Below are positions 20,545 through 28,945 of a DNA stretch of 64,000 nt, in pieces. The position numbers were made by a program, and so were the translations under genes. The notes beneath the pieces were generated by a model. That model worked only from the letters and a program-made list of their open reading frames with translations, was not told the origin of the DNA and did no database searches. The stretch comes from Poseidonocella sedimentorum (GTDB lineage: Bacteria > Pseudomonadota > Alphaproteobacteria > Rhodobacterales > Rhodobacteraceae). Position 1 is the stretch's first letter. Every line of letters starts with the position of its first letter. The DNA is taken from positions 1 to 64,000 of the forward strand of contig NZ_FOYI01000013.1 of assembly GCF_900116005.1 (NCBI RefSeq), written 5' to 3'.

Positions 20545-21318
20545 GTGACCGGGGAGCGCGGTAAATTCACCTATTCCGGCGGCTTCGACCACCTCGTGCG
20601 CGCGCGGGAGACCCAAGGCAAATACGCCCGGCCCTATGAGGGCGTCGAGGGGGTCTTGCGTGCGGCGCTGGCGGAAGGACTGGAGGCGGTCCTCGCCCGG
20701 CAGATCCCGCAAGACGTGGCGCCCCCGGGCCCGCACCTGATGTCGGCCGCGGCCAAGCTCGAAGAGCTGCGCGCGGAATTCGCCGGACAGTCCGAGGCGC
20801 TGGCGCTGCACGGGCTGGTCATCGCCACCTCGCGCCGGACGGACCCGCCCGATGAGGCCCGCGACACGTTCCGCAGCTTCTGGACCGATCATCACGCGTT
20901 CCTGCTGCGCGCGCTGCCCAAACGCTGGCTCTACTCCGCGCTGATGAGCTTCAAGGTCTTCGGCTGGACCGAGGCGCAACGGATCTCGGCCACCGAGCTC
21001 AGCGTCTTTTTTAACACGATCAAGCTCTATGAAAACGAGCGGCTGCATTCGACGCGCGCGCCGGATCAGCCGTTCCAGACCCTCCAGAGCGCGAGCCAGC
21101 GCCTGCCCTACGGGCTCACGCGGTTTTCGCTGCTCAAGGGCGATCTGGACAAGAACCTGCTGGCCGATCTGTGGAAAAGCGCCGAGGCCGATCCGGTGCT
21201 TCGGCGGCTGGCCTGCCCGCTCCTGATCGACGTCAACCGCGATACCGGCGGCATCTTCCGCCGCTTGCGACGGATGCGCAAACGCCGGCGGCGGATGGCC
21301 TCGAAATCGGAAGACTGA
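20545..21318 (+). CDS. Conserved hypothetical protein
   Basis: 257 residues from a GTG 12 bp after the TetR stop. Mostly helical, with WTDHHAFLLRALPKRWLY and SLLKGDLDKNLL segments and a very basic tail (RRLRRMRKRRRRMASK) that could bind nucleic acid or membrane. No recognised domain. Position suggests the same transcript as ppk2-tetR. It ends convergent with rpsI, 85 bp from the rpsI stop, with the rpsI terminator between them. Confidence 0.7.
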   Translation: MTGERGKFTYSGGFDHLVRARETQGKYARPYEGVEGVLRAALAEGLEAVLARQIPQDVAPPGPHLMSAAAKLEELRAEFAGQSEALALHGLVIATSRRTDPPDEARDTFRSFWTDHHAFLLRALPKRWLYSALMSFKVFGWTEAQRISATELSVFFNTIKLYENERLHSTRAPDQPFQTLQSASQRLPYGLTRFSLLKGDLDKNLLADLWKSAEADPVLRRLACPLLIDVNRDTGGIFRRLRRMRKRRRRMASKSED

Positions 21319-21353
21319 CGCGCGCGCGCCGAGTGCGCCAAGGCTCGCGGACG

Positions 21354-21380
21354 AAAAAGGCCGCGCAACATGGCGCGGCC
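21354..21380 (-). terminator. Rho-independent terminator of rplM-rpsI
   Basis: On the minus strand: GGCCGCGC (21380-21373), loop CATGTT, GCGCGGCC (21366-21359), then TTTTT (21358-21354). An 8-bp perfect GC stem with a T-run, 24 bp after the rpsI stop. Confidence 0.85.
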
Positions 21381-21403
21381 CTTGATGGCATATGTCGCTG
21401 GGA

Positions 21404-21895
21404 TCAGCGCTTGGAGAACTGGAAGCTCCGGCGCGCCTTGCGCTTACCGTATTTCTTCCGCTCGACCACGCGGCTGTCGCGGGTGAGGAAGCCGGCCGCC
21501 TTGAGCGGCGAGCGCAGGCTGGGATCATACAGCTGCAGCGCCTTGGAGATGCCGTGCTTGACCGCACCGGCCTGACCGGAGAGACCGCCGCCCTTGACCG
21601 TCGCGGTCACGTCGAACTGGTCTTCGACACCGGCAACCTGGAACGGCTGACGCAGGATCATCTGAAGCACCGGGCGGGCGAAGTAGCTGTTGAGCTCCTT
21701 GCCGTTGACGGTGACCTTGCCGGAGCCCGGCTTGATCCAGACACGGGCAACCGCGTCCTTCCGCTTGCCGGTCGCATAGGACCGGCCCAGCTCGTCGCGG
21801 ACGGGATCGCGGGGTTCGGCCATCTCGGTGACAACCGCATCCGTGCCTTCGGCGACGGAGGCGAGCTCTTCGAGGGAATTGATCTGGTCAGCCAT
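21404..21895 (-). CDS. rpsI: 30S ribosomal protein S9
   Basis: 163 residues with the bacterial S9 core ([22 protein letters not shown], then LRQPFQVAG) and the invariant C-terminal [11 protein letters not shown] that reaches the ribosomal P site. About 30 extra N-terminal residues before the core are usual in alphaproteobacteria. Its ATG overlaps the rplM stop by one base (TAATG), so it is translated with L13. Confidence 0.98.
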   Translation of the reverse strand: MADQINSLEELASVAEGTDAVVTEMAEPRDPVRDELGRSYATGKRKDAVARVWIKPGSGKVTVNGKELNSYFARPVLQMILRQPFQVAGVEDQFDVTATVKGGGLSGQAGAVKHGISKALQLYDPSLRSPLKAAGFLTRDSRVVERKKYGKRKARRSFQFSKR

Positions 21896-22359
21896 TATTT
21901 CGCCACCCGGGTGTTTTTCTTGTTCATGGATTTGACATCCAGCACTTCGGGCTGCTGCGCCTCATGCGGATGCTCGGTGCCGGCATAGACGCGCAGGTTG
22001 GTCATCTGGACGCGCGACAGCCGGTTGCCCGGCAGCATGCGCTTGACCGCCTGCGTCACCACGCGCTCGGGGTGCGCCCCCTCAAGGATCTGCTCCTTGG
22101 TGCGCGACTTGATGCCGCCGGGGTGGCCGGTGTGCCAGTAAAAGTTCTCATCACGTTTCTTGCCGGTCAGCTGGATCTTGTCGGCGTTGATGATGATCAC
22201 GTTGTCGCCCATGTCGATATGGGGCGTGAAGGAGGCTTTGTGCTTGCCGCGCAGGCGCATGGCCACGATGGAGGCAAGACGGCCCAGAACAACGCCCTCG
22301 GCGTCGATCAGGATCCACTTCTTGTCCACATCTGCCGGCGTTGCAGAGAAGGTTTTCAT
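21895..22359 (-). CDS. rplM: 50S ribosomal protein L13
   Basis: 154 residues, standard L13 with [20 protein letters not shown] at the start and [10 protein letters not shown]-like segment (here [21 protein letters not shown]) near 110. First gene of the rplM-rpsI pair, behind a near-consensus promoter. Confidence 0.98.
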   Translation of the reverse strand: MKTFSATPADVDKKWILIDAEGVVLGRLASIVAMRLRGKHKASFTPHIDMGDNVIIINADKIQLTGKKRDENFYWHTGHPGGIKSRTKEQILEGAHPERVVTQAVKRMLPGNRLSRVQMTNLRVYAGTEHPHEAQQPEVLDVKSMNKKNTRVAK

Positions 22360-22425
22360 TTCGGGCTCTACTTTCTTTACGGATCGGGCAGACGCGGCGC
22401 GCGCACCCTGTCATGCGATGGGCGG

Positions 22426-22453
22426 GTTATAAACAAGCCCTACGCGCAGTCAA
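22426..22453 (-). promoter_or_regulatory. Sigma-70 promoter of rplM-rpsI
   Basis: Minus strand -35 TTGACT (22453-22448), 16-bp spacer, -10 TATAAC (22431-22426); start of transcription would fall near 22419, giving a leader of about 60 nt before the rplM ATG. Confidence 0.75.
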
Positions 22454-22510
22454 GGGGCGGGAATATGGATTAAGTGTTGAAAATCAATGCCTTGCAATAA
22501 AGGTATTATT

Positions 22511-23011
22511 TTACCCCATATTCCGGGGCGCCTCCCCGGTCAGAACCGAGAAGGATCCATCCGATTCCAGCACCAATGCCGCGACGGTATCGAGATCGGT
22601 CTTGCCATCACGCCGGGCCACGGTCTCGAGCTCTTCGCGCGTCACCCGCGCCCGCCGCATCGCACCGCTGAGGACGACCCCGTCCCGCACCAGCAGCGTC
22701 GGCTCGGACCGGACCAGCCGGGCGAAGCGCGTTGAGCGCAGGGAAAGGACAGCCACCGAGAATTGCAGCGCGATCAACAGGAGAAGCGCCACCGCCCCTT
22801 CGGCGAGCGCGATATCCTCGCTGAGCAGGATCGAGGCGAGAGTGGAGCCAAAGGCCACCGTGATGACAAGGTCAAAGGCGTTCAGCTTGGCCAGGGTGCG
22901 CTTGCCCGACACCCGCAGAGAGACGACGAGAAAGGCATAGGCGAGCGTGCCCACCACCAAGATCCGGACGATCCCGGACCACCCTTGAAAGAACATCTCC
23001 GACCAGTCCAC
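22511..23011 (-). CDS. DUF421 (YetF-like) membrane protein
   Basis: 166 residues. Three N-terminal helices (about 12-32, 45-63, 68-88) with the family signature RVSGKRTLAKLNAFDLVITVAFGS, then a soluble domain (about 95-160). Found widely in bacteria, function unsettled. It lies between gcrA and rplM, all minus, but the rplM promoter downstream makes it a separate unit. The 1-168 length is shorter than the roughly 220 of Bacillus YetF. Confidence 0.85.
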   Translation of the reverse strand: MDWSEMFFQGWSGIVRILVVGTLAYAFLVVSLRVSGKRTLAKLNAFDLVITVAFGSTLASILLSEDIALAEGAVALLLLIALQFSVAVLSLRSTRFARLVRSEPTLLVRDGVVLSGAMRRARVTREELETVARRDGKTDLDTVAALVLESDGSFSVLTGEAPRNMG

Positions 23012-23124
23012 GCCGCACCTCTATCTCACACACCTCTGAGACAAACGCGCGCCACCCCGCCCCGGGTTCCCGGGCGTGAGGCGCGGGATCGGGCGGGGCA
23101 CCGGATCAGGCCGGCCTCGACGGC

Positions 23125-23697
23125 TCAGCGGCGACGGTCGCGGCGCGTGCTCATGGGCTGGAACGCGACGCCCACATGCGCCTCGCAATAGGGTTTGCCG
23201 GGTTGGACCGGCAGACCACAGAACCAGAAATCCTCCGTCGCCGGATCGCCCACGGGCCATTTGCAGGTCCGCTCGGTGAGCTCCATCAGCGAGAGCTTCT
23301 TAGCTTTCTTCTCGACCTCGTTGACCTTGGCCAGAGCCGCCGGATCAATCTCATTGGCCGAGGGCTGCGGCGGAAGCGGCTGCCCGGCGGGGATGATCTG
23401 CTTGCGCGCGGGCGTCGTCGTCACGGGCTGGGGCTTGGGCGCTTCGGCCTCGGGCTGCGGCGCGGCCGACTTGCGCGCCGCGGCGGGCTTGGCGGGCTCT
23501 TGCGCCTTATCGGCCTCCTTGGCGGGCTTGGCCGCCGGGCTCGCGCCGCTGGTGCGGTTGCTGAGGCCCAGCCGGTGCACCTTGCCGATCACGGCATTCC
23601 GCGTAACCCCACCGAGTTCTTTGGCGATCTGACTTGCCGACTGCCCTTCCCCCCACATCTTCTTCAGCAATTCGACGCGCTCATCGGTCCAGGACAT
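23125..23697 (-). CDS. gcrA: Cell cycle regulator GcrA
   Basis: 190 residues from ATG 23697, which gives the canonical N-terminus MSWTDERVELLKKMWGEGQS; an upstream in-frame ATG adds 20 non-conserved residues. N-terminal helix-turn-helix (1-45, SASQIAKELGGVTRNAVIGKVHRLG) that contacts GANTC-methylated promoters with sigma-70, a Pro/Ala/Lys-rich linker (50-125) and a C-terminal conserved region with CKWPVGDP and FCG...YCEAH that binds RNA polymerase. Alphaproteobacteria-specific, so it helps fix the taxon. Divergent from the ABC permease. Confidence 0.96.
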   Translation of the reverse strand: MSWTDERVELLKKMWGEGQSASQIAKELGGVTRNAVIGKVHRLGLSNRTSGASPAAKPAKEADKAQEPAKPAAARKSAAPQPEAEAPKPQPVTTTPARKQIIPAGQPLPPQPSANEIDPAALAKVNEVEKKAKKLSLMELTERTCKWPVGDPATEDFWFCGLPVQPGKPYCEAHVGVAFQPMSTRRDRRR

Positions 23698-23820
23698 GTC
23701 TTTCCCCACGTTTCGAAAACCGGCCATTCCCGCAGAAGGCCAGTCCGGGCATTTCACAAGACCCCTATTCTATGCAGCGCTGGCTGAGTTACAAGGCGCG
23801 TGACGCAAGGAGACGACAAG

Positions 23821-24633
23821 ATGTATGATGGCACCCTCGGCAATGAGATTGGCACGCGGCGGTTCGGCCGCTGGAACTGGCTCGGATTGCAGACGCTCGC
23901 CCGGCGGGAGATCCAGCGCTTTCTGGCCGTCTGGACCCAGACATTGCTCGCCCCGCTCGTGACCGCCGGGCTCTTCTTGCTGATCTTCTCAATCGCCATC
24001 GGGCCGCGCCGCGGTGATGTGATGGGCGTGCCGTTTACCCATTTCATCGCGCCGGGGATCCTGATGATGACGGTGATTCAGAACGCCTTCGCCAACACCT
24101 CGTCGTCGATCGTCATCTCCAAGGTCCAGGGCAATATCGTCGACACGCTGATGCCCCCCCTGAGCGCGATCGAGCTGGTTCTGGGCTATCTTGCGGGCGC
24201 CATCGTGCGCGGCGGCGCCGTGGCGGTGGCGATCTGGCTGGGCCTCGCGCTCACGCTGGGGATCGGCCTCGCCCATCCGCTTTTTGCCCTGTCCTTCGTC
24301 CTGCTGGGCGCGATCTTCGTCGGCGGGCTCGGCATGGTCGCGGGGATCTACGCCCAGAAATTCGACCAGATGGCCGCGATCACCAATTTCATCATCACCC
24401 CGCTCGCCTTCCTCTCGGGGACGTTCTACTCGGTCAACGCCCTGCCCCCCGTGCTGCGGGAAATCACCCATTTCAACCCGTTCTACTACCTCATCGACGG
24501 CGTGCGCTACGGCGTCATCGGCCAGGCGGATGCCAACCCATGGCTTGGCCTCGCGGTCTGCATCGGCGCCTGCCTCGCGATCTGCACCCTCGCCTGGAGC
24601 ATGATCCACCGCGGCTACCGGCTGAAGGCCTGA
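23821..24633 (+). CDS. ABC-2 type transporter permease
   Basis: 270 residues from ATG 23821 with AGGAG about 8 nt upstream (a GTG at 23800 would place the ribosome site inside the gene). Six predicted helices and the ABC-2 permease signature ending in GTFYSVNALPPVLREITHFNPFYYLIDGVRYG. Resembles YadH-type exporters of polysaccharide or drugs. No ATP-binding subunit is adjacent on either side, so the partner is encoded elsewhere. Confidence 0.9.
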   Translation: MYDGTLGNEIGTRRFGRWNWLGLQTLARREIQRFLAVWTQTLLAPLVTAGLFLLIFSIAIGPRRGDVMGVPFTHFIAPGILMMTVIQNAFANTSSSIVISKVQGNIVDTLMPPLSAIELVLGYLAGAIVRGGAVAVAIWLGLALTLGIGLAHPLFALSFVLLGAIFVGGLGMVAGIYAQKFDQMAAITNFIITPLAFLSGTFYSVNALPPVLREITHFNPFYYLIDGVRYGVIGQADANPWLGLAVCIGACLAICTLAWSMIHRGYRLKA

Positions 24634-24884
24634 GCCGGGAAGATCGGGGGCTTTTCAAACCGGTGCCCCGGCGGTAAGACACGGGGCATGACAATGATTG
24701 CAAAGCTCCTCCGACGACAGCTCGCCCGCGCCTGACCCGCGCGCAGCCGCTTTGCATCGGGCCGCAACAACCGGCCCGCCCCCAGCCCCAATATTGACTT
24801 GACCGCCCGCCTCATGCACTCAGCCTGTGCCCCGTACCGGGACCGCACGGCCCCCGGATGAGGCCTCCGACCAGAGGAAACCCG

Positions 24885-26063
24885 ATGATCCCTGCCGTTT
24901 TGCCGACCTACAACCGCGCGCCCCTTGAATTCATCAAGGGCGAAGGAAGCTGGCTGATCGAGGCAGACGGGCGCCGCTTCCTCGACCTTGGCGCGGGCAT
25001 CGCGGTCAACGCGCTCGGCCATGCCCACCCGGCCCTCGTCGCCGCCCTCACCGAGCAGGCCGGCGCGCTCTGGCACGTCTCCAACCTCTACCGCATCCCG
25101 CAGCAGGAGGCGCTCGCCCGCAAACTCGTCGACCTGACCTTCGCCGACACGGTTTTCTTCACCAACTCCGGCACCGAATCCTGCGAACTCGCCGTCAAGA
25201 TGGCCCGCAAGCACTTCGCCGAAACCGACCCCGCGCGCAGCGTCATCTTCACCTTCGAAGGCGCGTTTCACGGCCGCTCCTCGGCGGGCATCGCCGCTGC
25301 GGGATCGCCCAAGATGACCGAGGGCTTCGGTCCGCTCCTGCCCGGTTTCGCCCATTTCCCCTGGGGCGATATCGACGCCATGGAAGCCGCCATCGACGAG
25401 ACCACGGCGGCAATCCTCGTCGAGCCGATTCAGGGCGAAGGCGGCATCCGTCCCCTCCCAGAGGCCGACCTGAAACGCCTCCGCGCCCTGTGCGACAGCC
25501 ACGGCATCCTCCTCATCCTCGACGAAGTGCAATGCGGCATGGGCCGGACGGGCCGCCTCTTCGCCCACGAATGGGCCGGCATCACGCCCGACATCATGAT
25601 GGTCGCCAAAGGCATCGGCGGCGGCTTCCCCCTCGGCGCCGTGCTCGCCACCGAATCGGCCGCCGCCCAGATGACCGCCGGAACCCACGGCTCCACCTAT
25701 GGCGGCAACCCGCTCGCCTGCGCCGTCGGCTGCGCAGTCATCGACCACGTGGCCGACCCGGCCTTCCTCGACGCGGTCAACCGGAAGGCCGGCCTCCTGC
25801 GCCAGAAACTCGAAGGCCTCATCGCCGCACACCCGGATGTCTTCGACGGTGTCCGCGGCTCCGGCCTCATGCTCGGCCTCACCTGCCGCCTTCCCAACAC
25901 CGACGTGCTCGCCGCCGGCTACGACGCCGAGCTCATCACCGTCCCGGCCGCCGGCAACGTCCTGCGCCTCCTTCCCCCGCTCACCATCTCCGAAGACGAG
26001 ATCGCCGAGGCCGTAACCCGCCTCGACCGCGCCGCAACCAACCTCCGCGCCACCGCCGCATGA
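24885..26063 (+). CDS. argD: Acetylornithine/succinyldiaminopimelate-type aminotransferase
   Basis: 392 residues from ATG 24885 with GAGG 7 nt upstream. Class III PLP aminotransferase: [12 protein letters not shown] cofactor loop, [12 protein letters not shown] with the PLP-contacting Asp, and the PLP Lys in [13 protein letters not shown]. Converts N-acetylglutamate semialdehyde to N-acetylornithine in arginine synthesis; the ArgD assignment is supported by argF 108 bp downstream. From argD onward the codon use shifts to C-rich third positions compared with upstream genes. Confidence 0.95.
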   Translation: MIPAVLPTYNRAPLEFIKGEGSWLIEADGRRFLDLGAGIAVNALGHAHPALVAALTEQAGALWHVSNLYRIPQQEALARKLVDLTFADTVFFTNSGTESCELAVKMARKHFAETDPARSVIFTFEGAFHGRSSAGIAAAGSPKMTEGFGPLLPGFAHFPWGDIDAMEAAIDETTAAILVEPIQGEGGIRPLPEADLKRLRALCDSHGILLILDEVQCGMGRTGRLFAHEWAGITPDIMMVAKGIGGGFPLGAVLATESAAAQMTAGTHGSTYGGNPLACAVGCAVIDHVADPAFLDAVNRKAGLLRQKLEGLIAAHPDVFDGVRGSGLMLGLTCRLPNTDVLAAGYDAELITVPAAGNVLRLLPPLTISEDEIAEAVTRLDRAATNLRATAA

Positions 26064-26098
26064 GATCGCCAACACCCTGAGTCCCAACCCGACCCGAT

Positions 26099-26145
26099 CT
26101 TCTTCTCTTCGCAAATACTCCGGGGGTCCGGGGGCCGCGCCCCCG
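26099..26145. repeat. Intergenic repeat copy 1 (22-nt motif plus GC hairpin)
   Basis: CTTCTTCTCTTCGCAAATAC followed by TC (26099-26120), then a G/C-rich hairpin with 7-bp arms (26129-26135 and 26139-26145, loop CGC). The same 22-nt motif occurs after argF at 27134 with 20 of 22 bases identical. Such elements with an AAATACTC core followed by a GC hairpin recur between genes in Rhodobacteraceae; here they flank argF on both sides. Confidence 0.6.
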
Positions 26146-26171
26146 CCCTCCCCCAGTCAAGAGGCCCCGCC

Positions 26172-27098
26172 ATGCCCCATTTCCTCGACATCCACAAAAC
26201 CGATACCTCCGCCCTGCGCGACATGATCGACCAGGCCCGCGCCATGAAATCCGCCCGCGCCGGCCGGCCCAAGGGCGCTCCCGACGACACCCAACCGCTC
26301 GCCGGCCAGATGGTCGCTCTGATCTTCGAGAAACCCTCGACCCGGACCCGCGTCTCCTTCGACGTCGGCGTGCGCCAGATGGGCGGCCAGACCATGGTGC
26401 TCTCGGGCAACGACATGCAGCTCGGCCACGGCGAAACCATCGCCGACACCGCCCGCGTGCTCTCGCGCTATGTCGACCTCATCATGATCCGGACATTTGA
26501 CGAATCCGTCCTGCTCGAACTGGCCGACCACGCCACCGTCCCGGTGATCAACGGCCTGACCGACCGCACCCACCCCTGCCAGATCATGGCCGACATCCTC
26601 ACCTACGAAGAGCACCGCGGCCCGATCCGCGGCCGCCGCGTGACCTGGTGCGGAGATGGCAACAACGTCTTCTCTTCATTCCTGCACGCCGCCGCCCGCT
26701 TCGGCTTCGACATCACCTTCTCCGGCCCGACCGCGCTCGATCCCGAAGACGACTTCATCGGCCTCGCCCGTGACGCCGGGGTGAGCGTGACCATCGAACG
26801 CGATCCCGTCGCCGCCGTCGAAGGCGCCGACCTCGTCGTGACCGACACCTGGGTCTCGATGCACGACAGCCAGTCGACCAAGGAACGCCGCCACAACCTG
26901 CTGCGCGGCTACCAGGTCAACGAAGCGCTCATGGCCCACGCCAAACCCGACGCGCTGTTCATGCACTGCCTGCCCGCCCACCGCGGCGAGGAGGCGACCA
27001 GCGCCGTCATGGATGGGCCCCACTCGGTGATCTTCGACGAAGCCGAAAACCGCCTCCACGCCCAGAAAGCCATCATGCGCTACTGCCTCGGCACCTGA
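26172..27098 (+). CDS. argF: Ornithine carbamoyltransferase
   Basis: 308 residues. Carbamoyl-phosphate site [13 protein letters not shown] motif in [11 protein letters not shown], ornithine-site DTWVSM and HCLPAHRG near the C-terminus are all intact. Catalyses ornithine + carbamoyl phosphate to citrulline. Same strand as argD with the first intergenic repeat in the 108-bp gap, so co-transcription is likely but the hairpin may lower argF expression. Confidence 0.97.
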   Translation: MPHFLDIHKTDTSALRDMIDQARAMKSARAGRPKGAPDDTQPLAGQMVALIFEKPSTRTRVSFDVGVRQMGGQTMVLSGNDMQLGHGETIADTARVLSRYVDLIMIRTFDESVLLELADHATVPVINGLTDRTHPCQIMADILTYEEHRGPIRGRRVTWCGDGNNVFSSFLHAAARFGFDITFSGPTALDPEDDFIGLARDAGVSVTIERDPVAAVEGADLVVTDTWVSMHDSQSTKERRHNLLRGYQVNEALMAHAKPDALFMHCLPAHRGEEATSAVMDGPHSVIFDEAENRLHAQKAIMRYCLGT

Positions 27099-27133
27099 GC
27101 CCCGACGGCGCGGGGACAGCCCGCCGCTCCCCG

Positions 27134-27155
27134 CTTCTTCTCTTCAAAAATACTC
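27134..27155. repeat. Intergenic repeat copy 2
   Basis: 22-nt motif CTTCTTCTCTTCAAAAATAC plus TC, 20/22 identical to 26099-26120. In this copy the GC hairpin arm is replaced by other sequence, so it is a half-copy, 36 bp after the argF stop. Confidence 0.55.
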
Positions 27156-27232
27156 ACCGGCGCGCAGCATTCCACATGCGAGCCGGTGCCGTATGACGAA
27201 ATCGATTGACGCGCCCGCCCGCGCTCTGGCAC

Positions 27233-27445
27233 AGGTGAAGAGGTGTTCGGTCCCGCGGCGCACCCCCAAGGATGCGCCCGGGCGTAAAAGGGAATGCAGT
27301 GCGGCGCGCGAGGACCCCTCCGGCCAAACCTGCAACTGCCCCCGCAACTGTGAGCGGCGAGCGCTGGCTGACGATGCCACTGGAGCGATCCGGGAAGGCC
27401 AGCCAGACGCGTTGACCCGCAAGTCAGGAGACCTGCCGGCCACCT
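27233..27445 (+). ncRNA. Cobalamin (B12) riboswitch upstream of cbtBA
   Basis: All core segments appear in order: 5' P1 strand AGGTG (27233-27237) pairing with CACCT (27441-27445); AAAAGGGAATGCAGTG at 27286-27301; CTGCCCCCGCAACTGTGAG near 27336; the B12-box GCCACTGG at about 27376 with CGGGAAGGC at 27391-27399; and the conserved 3' segment AGTCAGGAGACCTGCC at 27423. It lies 40 bp before the cbtB start; a short CCTCG/CGAGG hairpin (27456-27469) then directly precedes the AAGGAG ribosome site, so control is probably at translation initiation. Adenosylcobalamin binding would shut off cobalt uptake. Confidence 0.93.
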
Positions 27446-27485
27446 TGGAAACCGACCTCGGGTGCGAGGAAAAGGAGTGACTGAC

Positions 27486-27665
27486 ATGACCGTGGCAACC
27501 GCCGTTCGTTCTGAAACATCATCGGCCCGTGAGGGCCTTGCCGCCATCTTCATGGTCGCGGCGATCGGCATCGGAATCGTCGCCCTGACCGGCCACGTGC
27601 AGGCCTCCGCGCTGCATGACGCGGCGCATGACGTGCGCCACGCCACCGGCTTCCCCTGCCACTGA
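27486..27665 (+). CDS. cbtB: CbtB cobalt transporter subunit
   Basis: 59 residues: one membrane helix (about 20-40) and the family C-terminus with a His motif (HDAAHDVRHATGFPCH), the predicted metal-binding tail. AAGGAG lies about 8 nt before the ATG at 27486. Works with CbtA as a B12-regulated cobalt importer; both the riboswitch and the family fit. Confidence 0.93.
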   Translation: MTVATAVRSETSSAREGLAAIFMVAAIGIGIVALTGHVQASALHDAAHDVRHATGFPCH

Positions 27666-27669
27666 TCCA

Positions 27670-28371
27670 ATGCTTTCGAAATTGTTGACCAGCGCGTTGT
27701 TCGCTGGGAGCGCAGCAGGGCTGATCGCCGCCCTGCTACAGCTCGTCTTTGTCCAACCGGTTCTGCTCCACGCCGAGCTCTATGAATCCGGGGCCCTCGT
27801 CCATTTCGGTGCCGAGCCCGTCTCCGCCCTGCAGGATCTGCCCGGCTTCGAGCCGGTACGCGACGGGTTGAGCATCGTCTTCACCATGCTGATCTACAGC
27901 GGCTACGCGATGATCCTCGTGGGGCTCATGGCCCTCGCCCAATCGCGCGGCGCGCCGATCAATGGCCGGAGCGGCCTGCTCTGGGGGCTCGCAGGGTTCG
28001 TCGCGGCGCATCTCGCGCCGGGCTTTACCCTCGCGCCCGAAGTGCCCGGCGTCGCCGCGGCCGATGTGGGGGCGCGCCAGATCTGGTGGGCCGCGACAGT
28101 CGCCGCCGCCGCGGCCGCCATGTGGCTCATCGGCTTCGGGCGCGGTCTGCCCGCATGGCTCGCCGCTGCGGTTCTGCTTCTGGCCCCGCATCTCATCGGC
28201 GCACCGGAGCCCGATGTCTTCACTGGCCCCGTGCCCACCGAAATCGGCGCGCTCTTCGCCGCGCGGGCGCTTGGTGTCGGCATGGCCGCCTGGGCGCTTC
28301 TGGGTGTCTTTTCGGGCTATTTCTGGGCCCGCGAAAGCGCCGATGACGCAGGGCTCGGGCAACAGGCCTGA
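27670..28371 (+). CDS. cbtA: CbtA cobalt transporter subunit
   Basis: 233 residues from the ATG 4 nt after the cbtB stop; five or six predicted helices and the family N-terminus MLSKLLTSALFAGSAAGLIA, with APGFTLAPEVPG near residue 115. Forms the membrane part of the CbtAB cobalt uptake system. Followed within 10 bp by a GC hairpin that may reduce read-through into the next gene. Confidence 0.93.
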   Translation: MLSKLLTSALFAGSAAGLIAALLQLVFVQPVLLHAELYESGALVHFGAEPVSALQDLPGFEPVRDGLSIVFTMLIYSGYAMILVGLMALAQSRGAPINGRSGLLWGLAGFVAAHLAPGFTLAPEVPGVAAADVGARQIWWAATVAAAAAAMWLIGFGRGLPAWLAAAVLLLAPHLIGAPEPDVFTGPVPTEIGALFAARALGVGMAAWALLGVFSGYFWARESADDAGLGQQA

Positions 28372-28379
28372 CGCCATCA

Positions 28380-28399
28380 GCGGGGCGGCTCCGCCCCGC
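28380..28399 (+). terminator. GC hairpin after cbtA
   Basis: Arms GCGGGGCG (28380-28387) and CGCCCCGC (28392-28399) around a 4-nt loop, 8 bp after the cbtA stop and 25 bp before the His-rich gene. No T-run, so likely an attenuating or stabilising element rather than a full terminator. Confidence 0.4.
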
Positions 28400-28424
28400 G
28401 CACCCCCTATTCGGAGACAGTGCG

Positions 28425-28937
28425 ATGAACCGCGCCCTTCCCCTTTTCGCCATTGGTCTGATCTTCGGCGGCGGCCTCGGCTTTACCCTCGCCGCCGGCT
28501 ACGGCATCACCTTCGACGGCCATGATCACGGCGATCCCGCCCATCACGGCGCCGCCGCACAGGCCCCTCATGCGAGCCACGACCACGGCGCGCTGATCGA
28601 GGTTGCGCCCGCCGGGCGGCCGACCCTGGATCTGGAGATATTCCCTGACCCCTCAAACGGTTGGAATTTGAAACTCATCACCGAGAATTTCACCTTCGCC
28701 CCGCAAAACGCCAGCCGCGCCAATGCAAGCGGCGAGGGCCATGCCCATGTCTACGCCAATGGCGTCAAGCTCGGGCGGGTCTATGGAAACTGGGTCCATC
28801 TCGACGGGTTGCCGCAGGGCGAGGTCGACATCACCGTCTCGCTCAATGCCAACGATCACAGCGGCCTTGCGGTGAATGGCGCGCCGATTGCCGCGTCGGT
28901 CACGATCGAGAACCGAGCGCGCGCCAATCTCAAGTAG
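28425..28937 (+). CDS. His-rich exported protein downstream of cbtBA, candidate periplasmic cobalt-binding protein
   Basis: 170 residues. N-terminal signal/anchor helix (about 5-25), then a His cluster with seven His in residues 33-54 (GHDHGDPAHH, HASHDHG), then a beta-rich domain (65-168) with HAHVYANG and WVHLDG segments resembling periplasmic metal-handling or copper-chaperone-like folds. No named family is recognised. Position directly behind the B12-riboswitch-controlled cobalt importer suggests it captures Co2+ in the periplasm or at the outer face of CbtAB. Seen: signal, His cluster, gene order; inferred: cobalt role. Confidence 0.75.
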   Translation: MNRALPLFAIGLIFGGGLGFTLAAGYGITFDGHDHGDPAHHGAAAQAPHASHDHGALIEVAPAGRPTLDLEIFPDPSNGWNLKLITENFTFAPQNASRANASGEGHAHVYANGVKLGRVYGNWVHLDGLPQGEVDITVSLNANDHSGLAVNGAPIAASVTIENRARANLK

Positions 28938-28945
28938 GCCCCAAC

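Noticed and set aside
24615-26114. Minus-strand open frame opposite argD
   Set aside because: Gly/Glu-rich translation typical of the reverse of C-rich third positions; argD motifs are intact on the plus strand.
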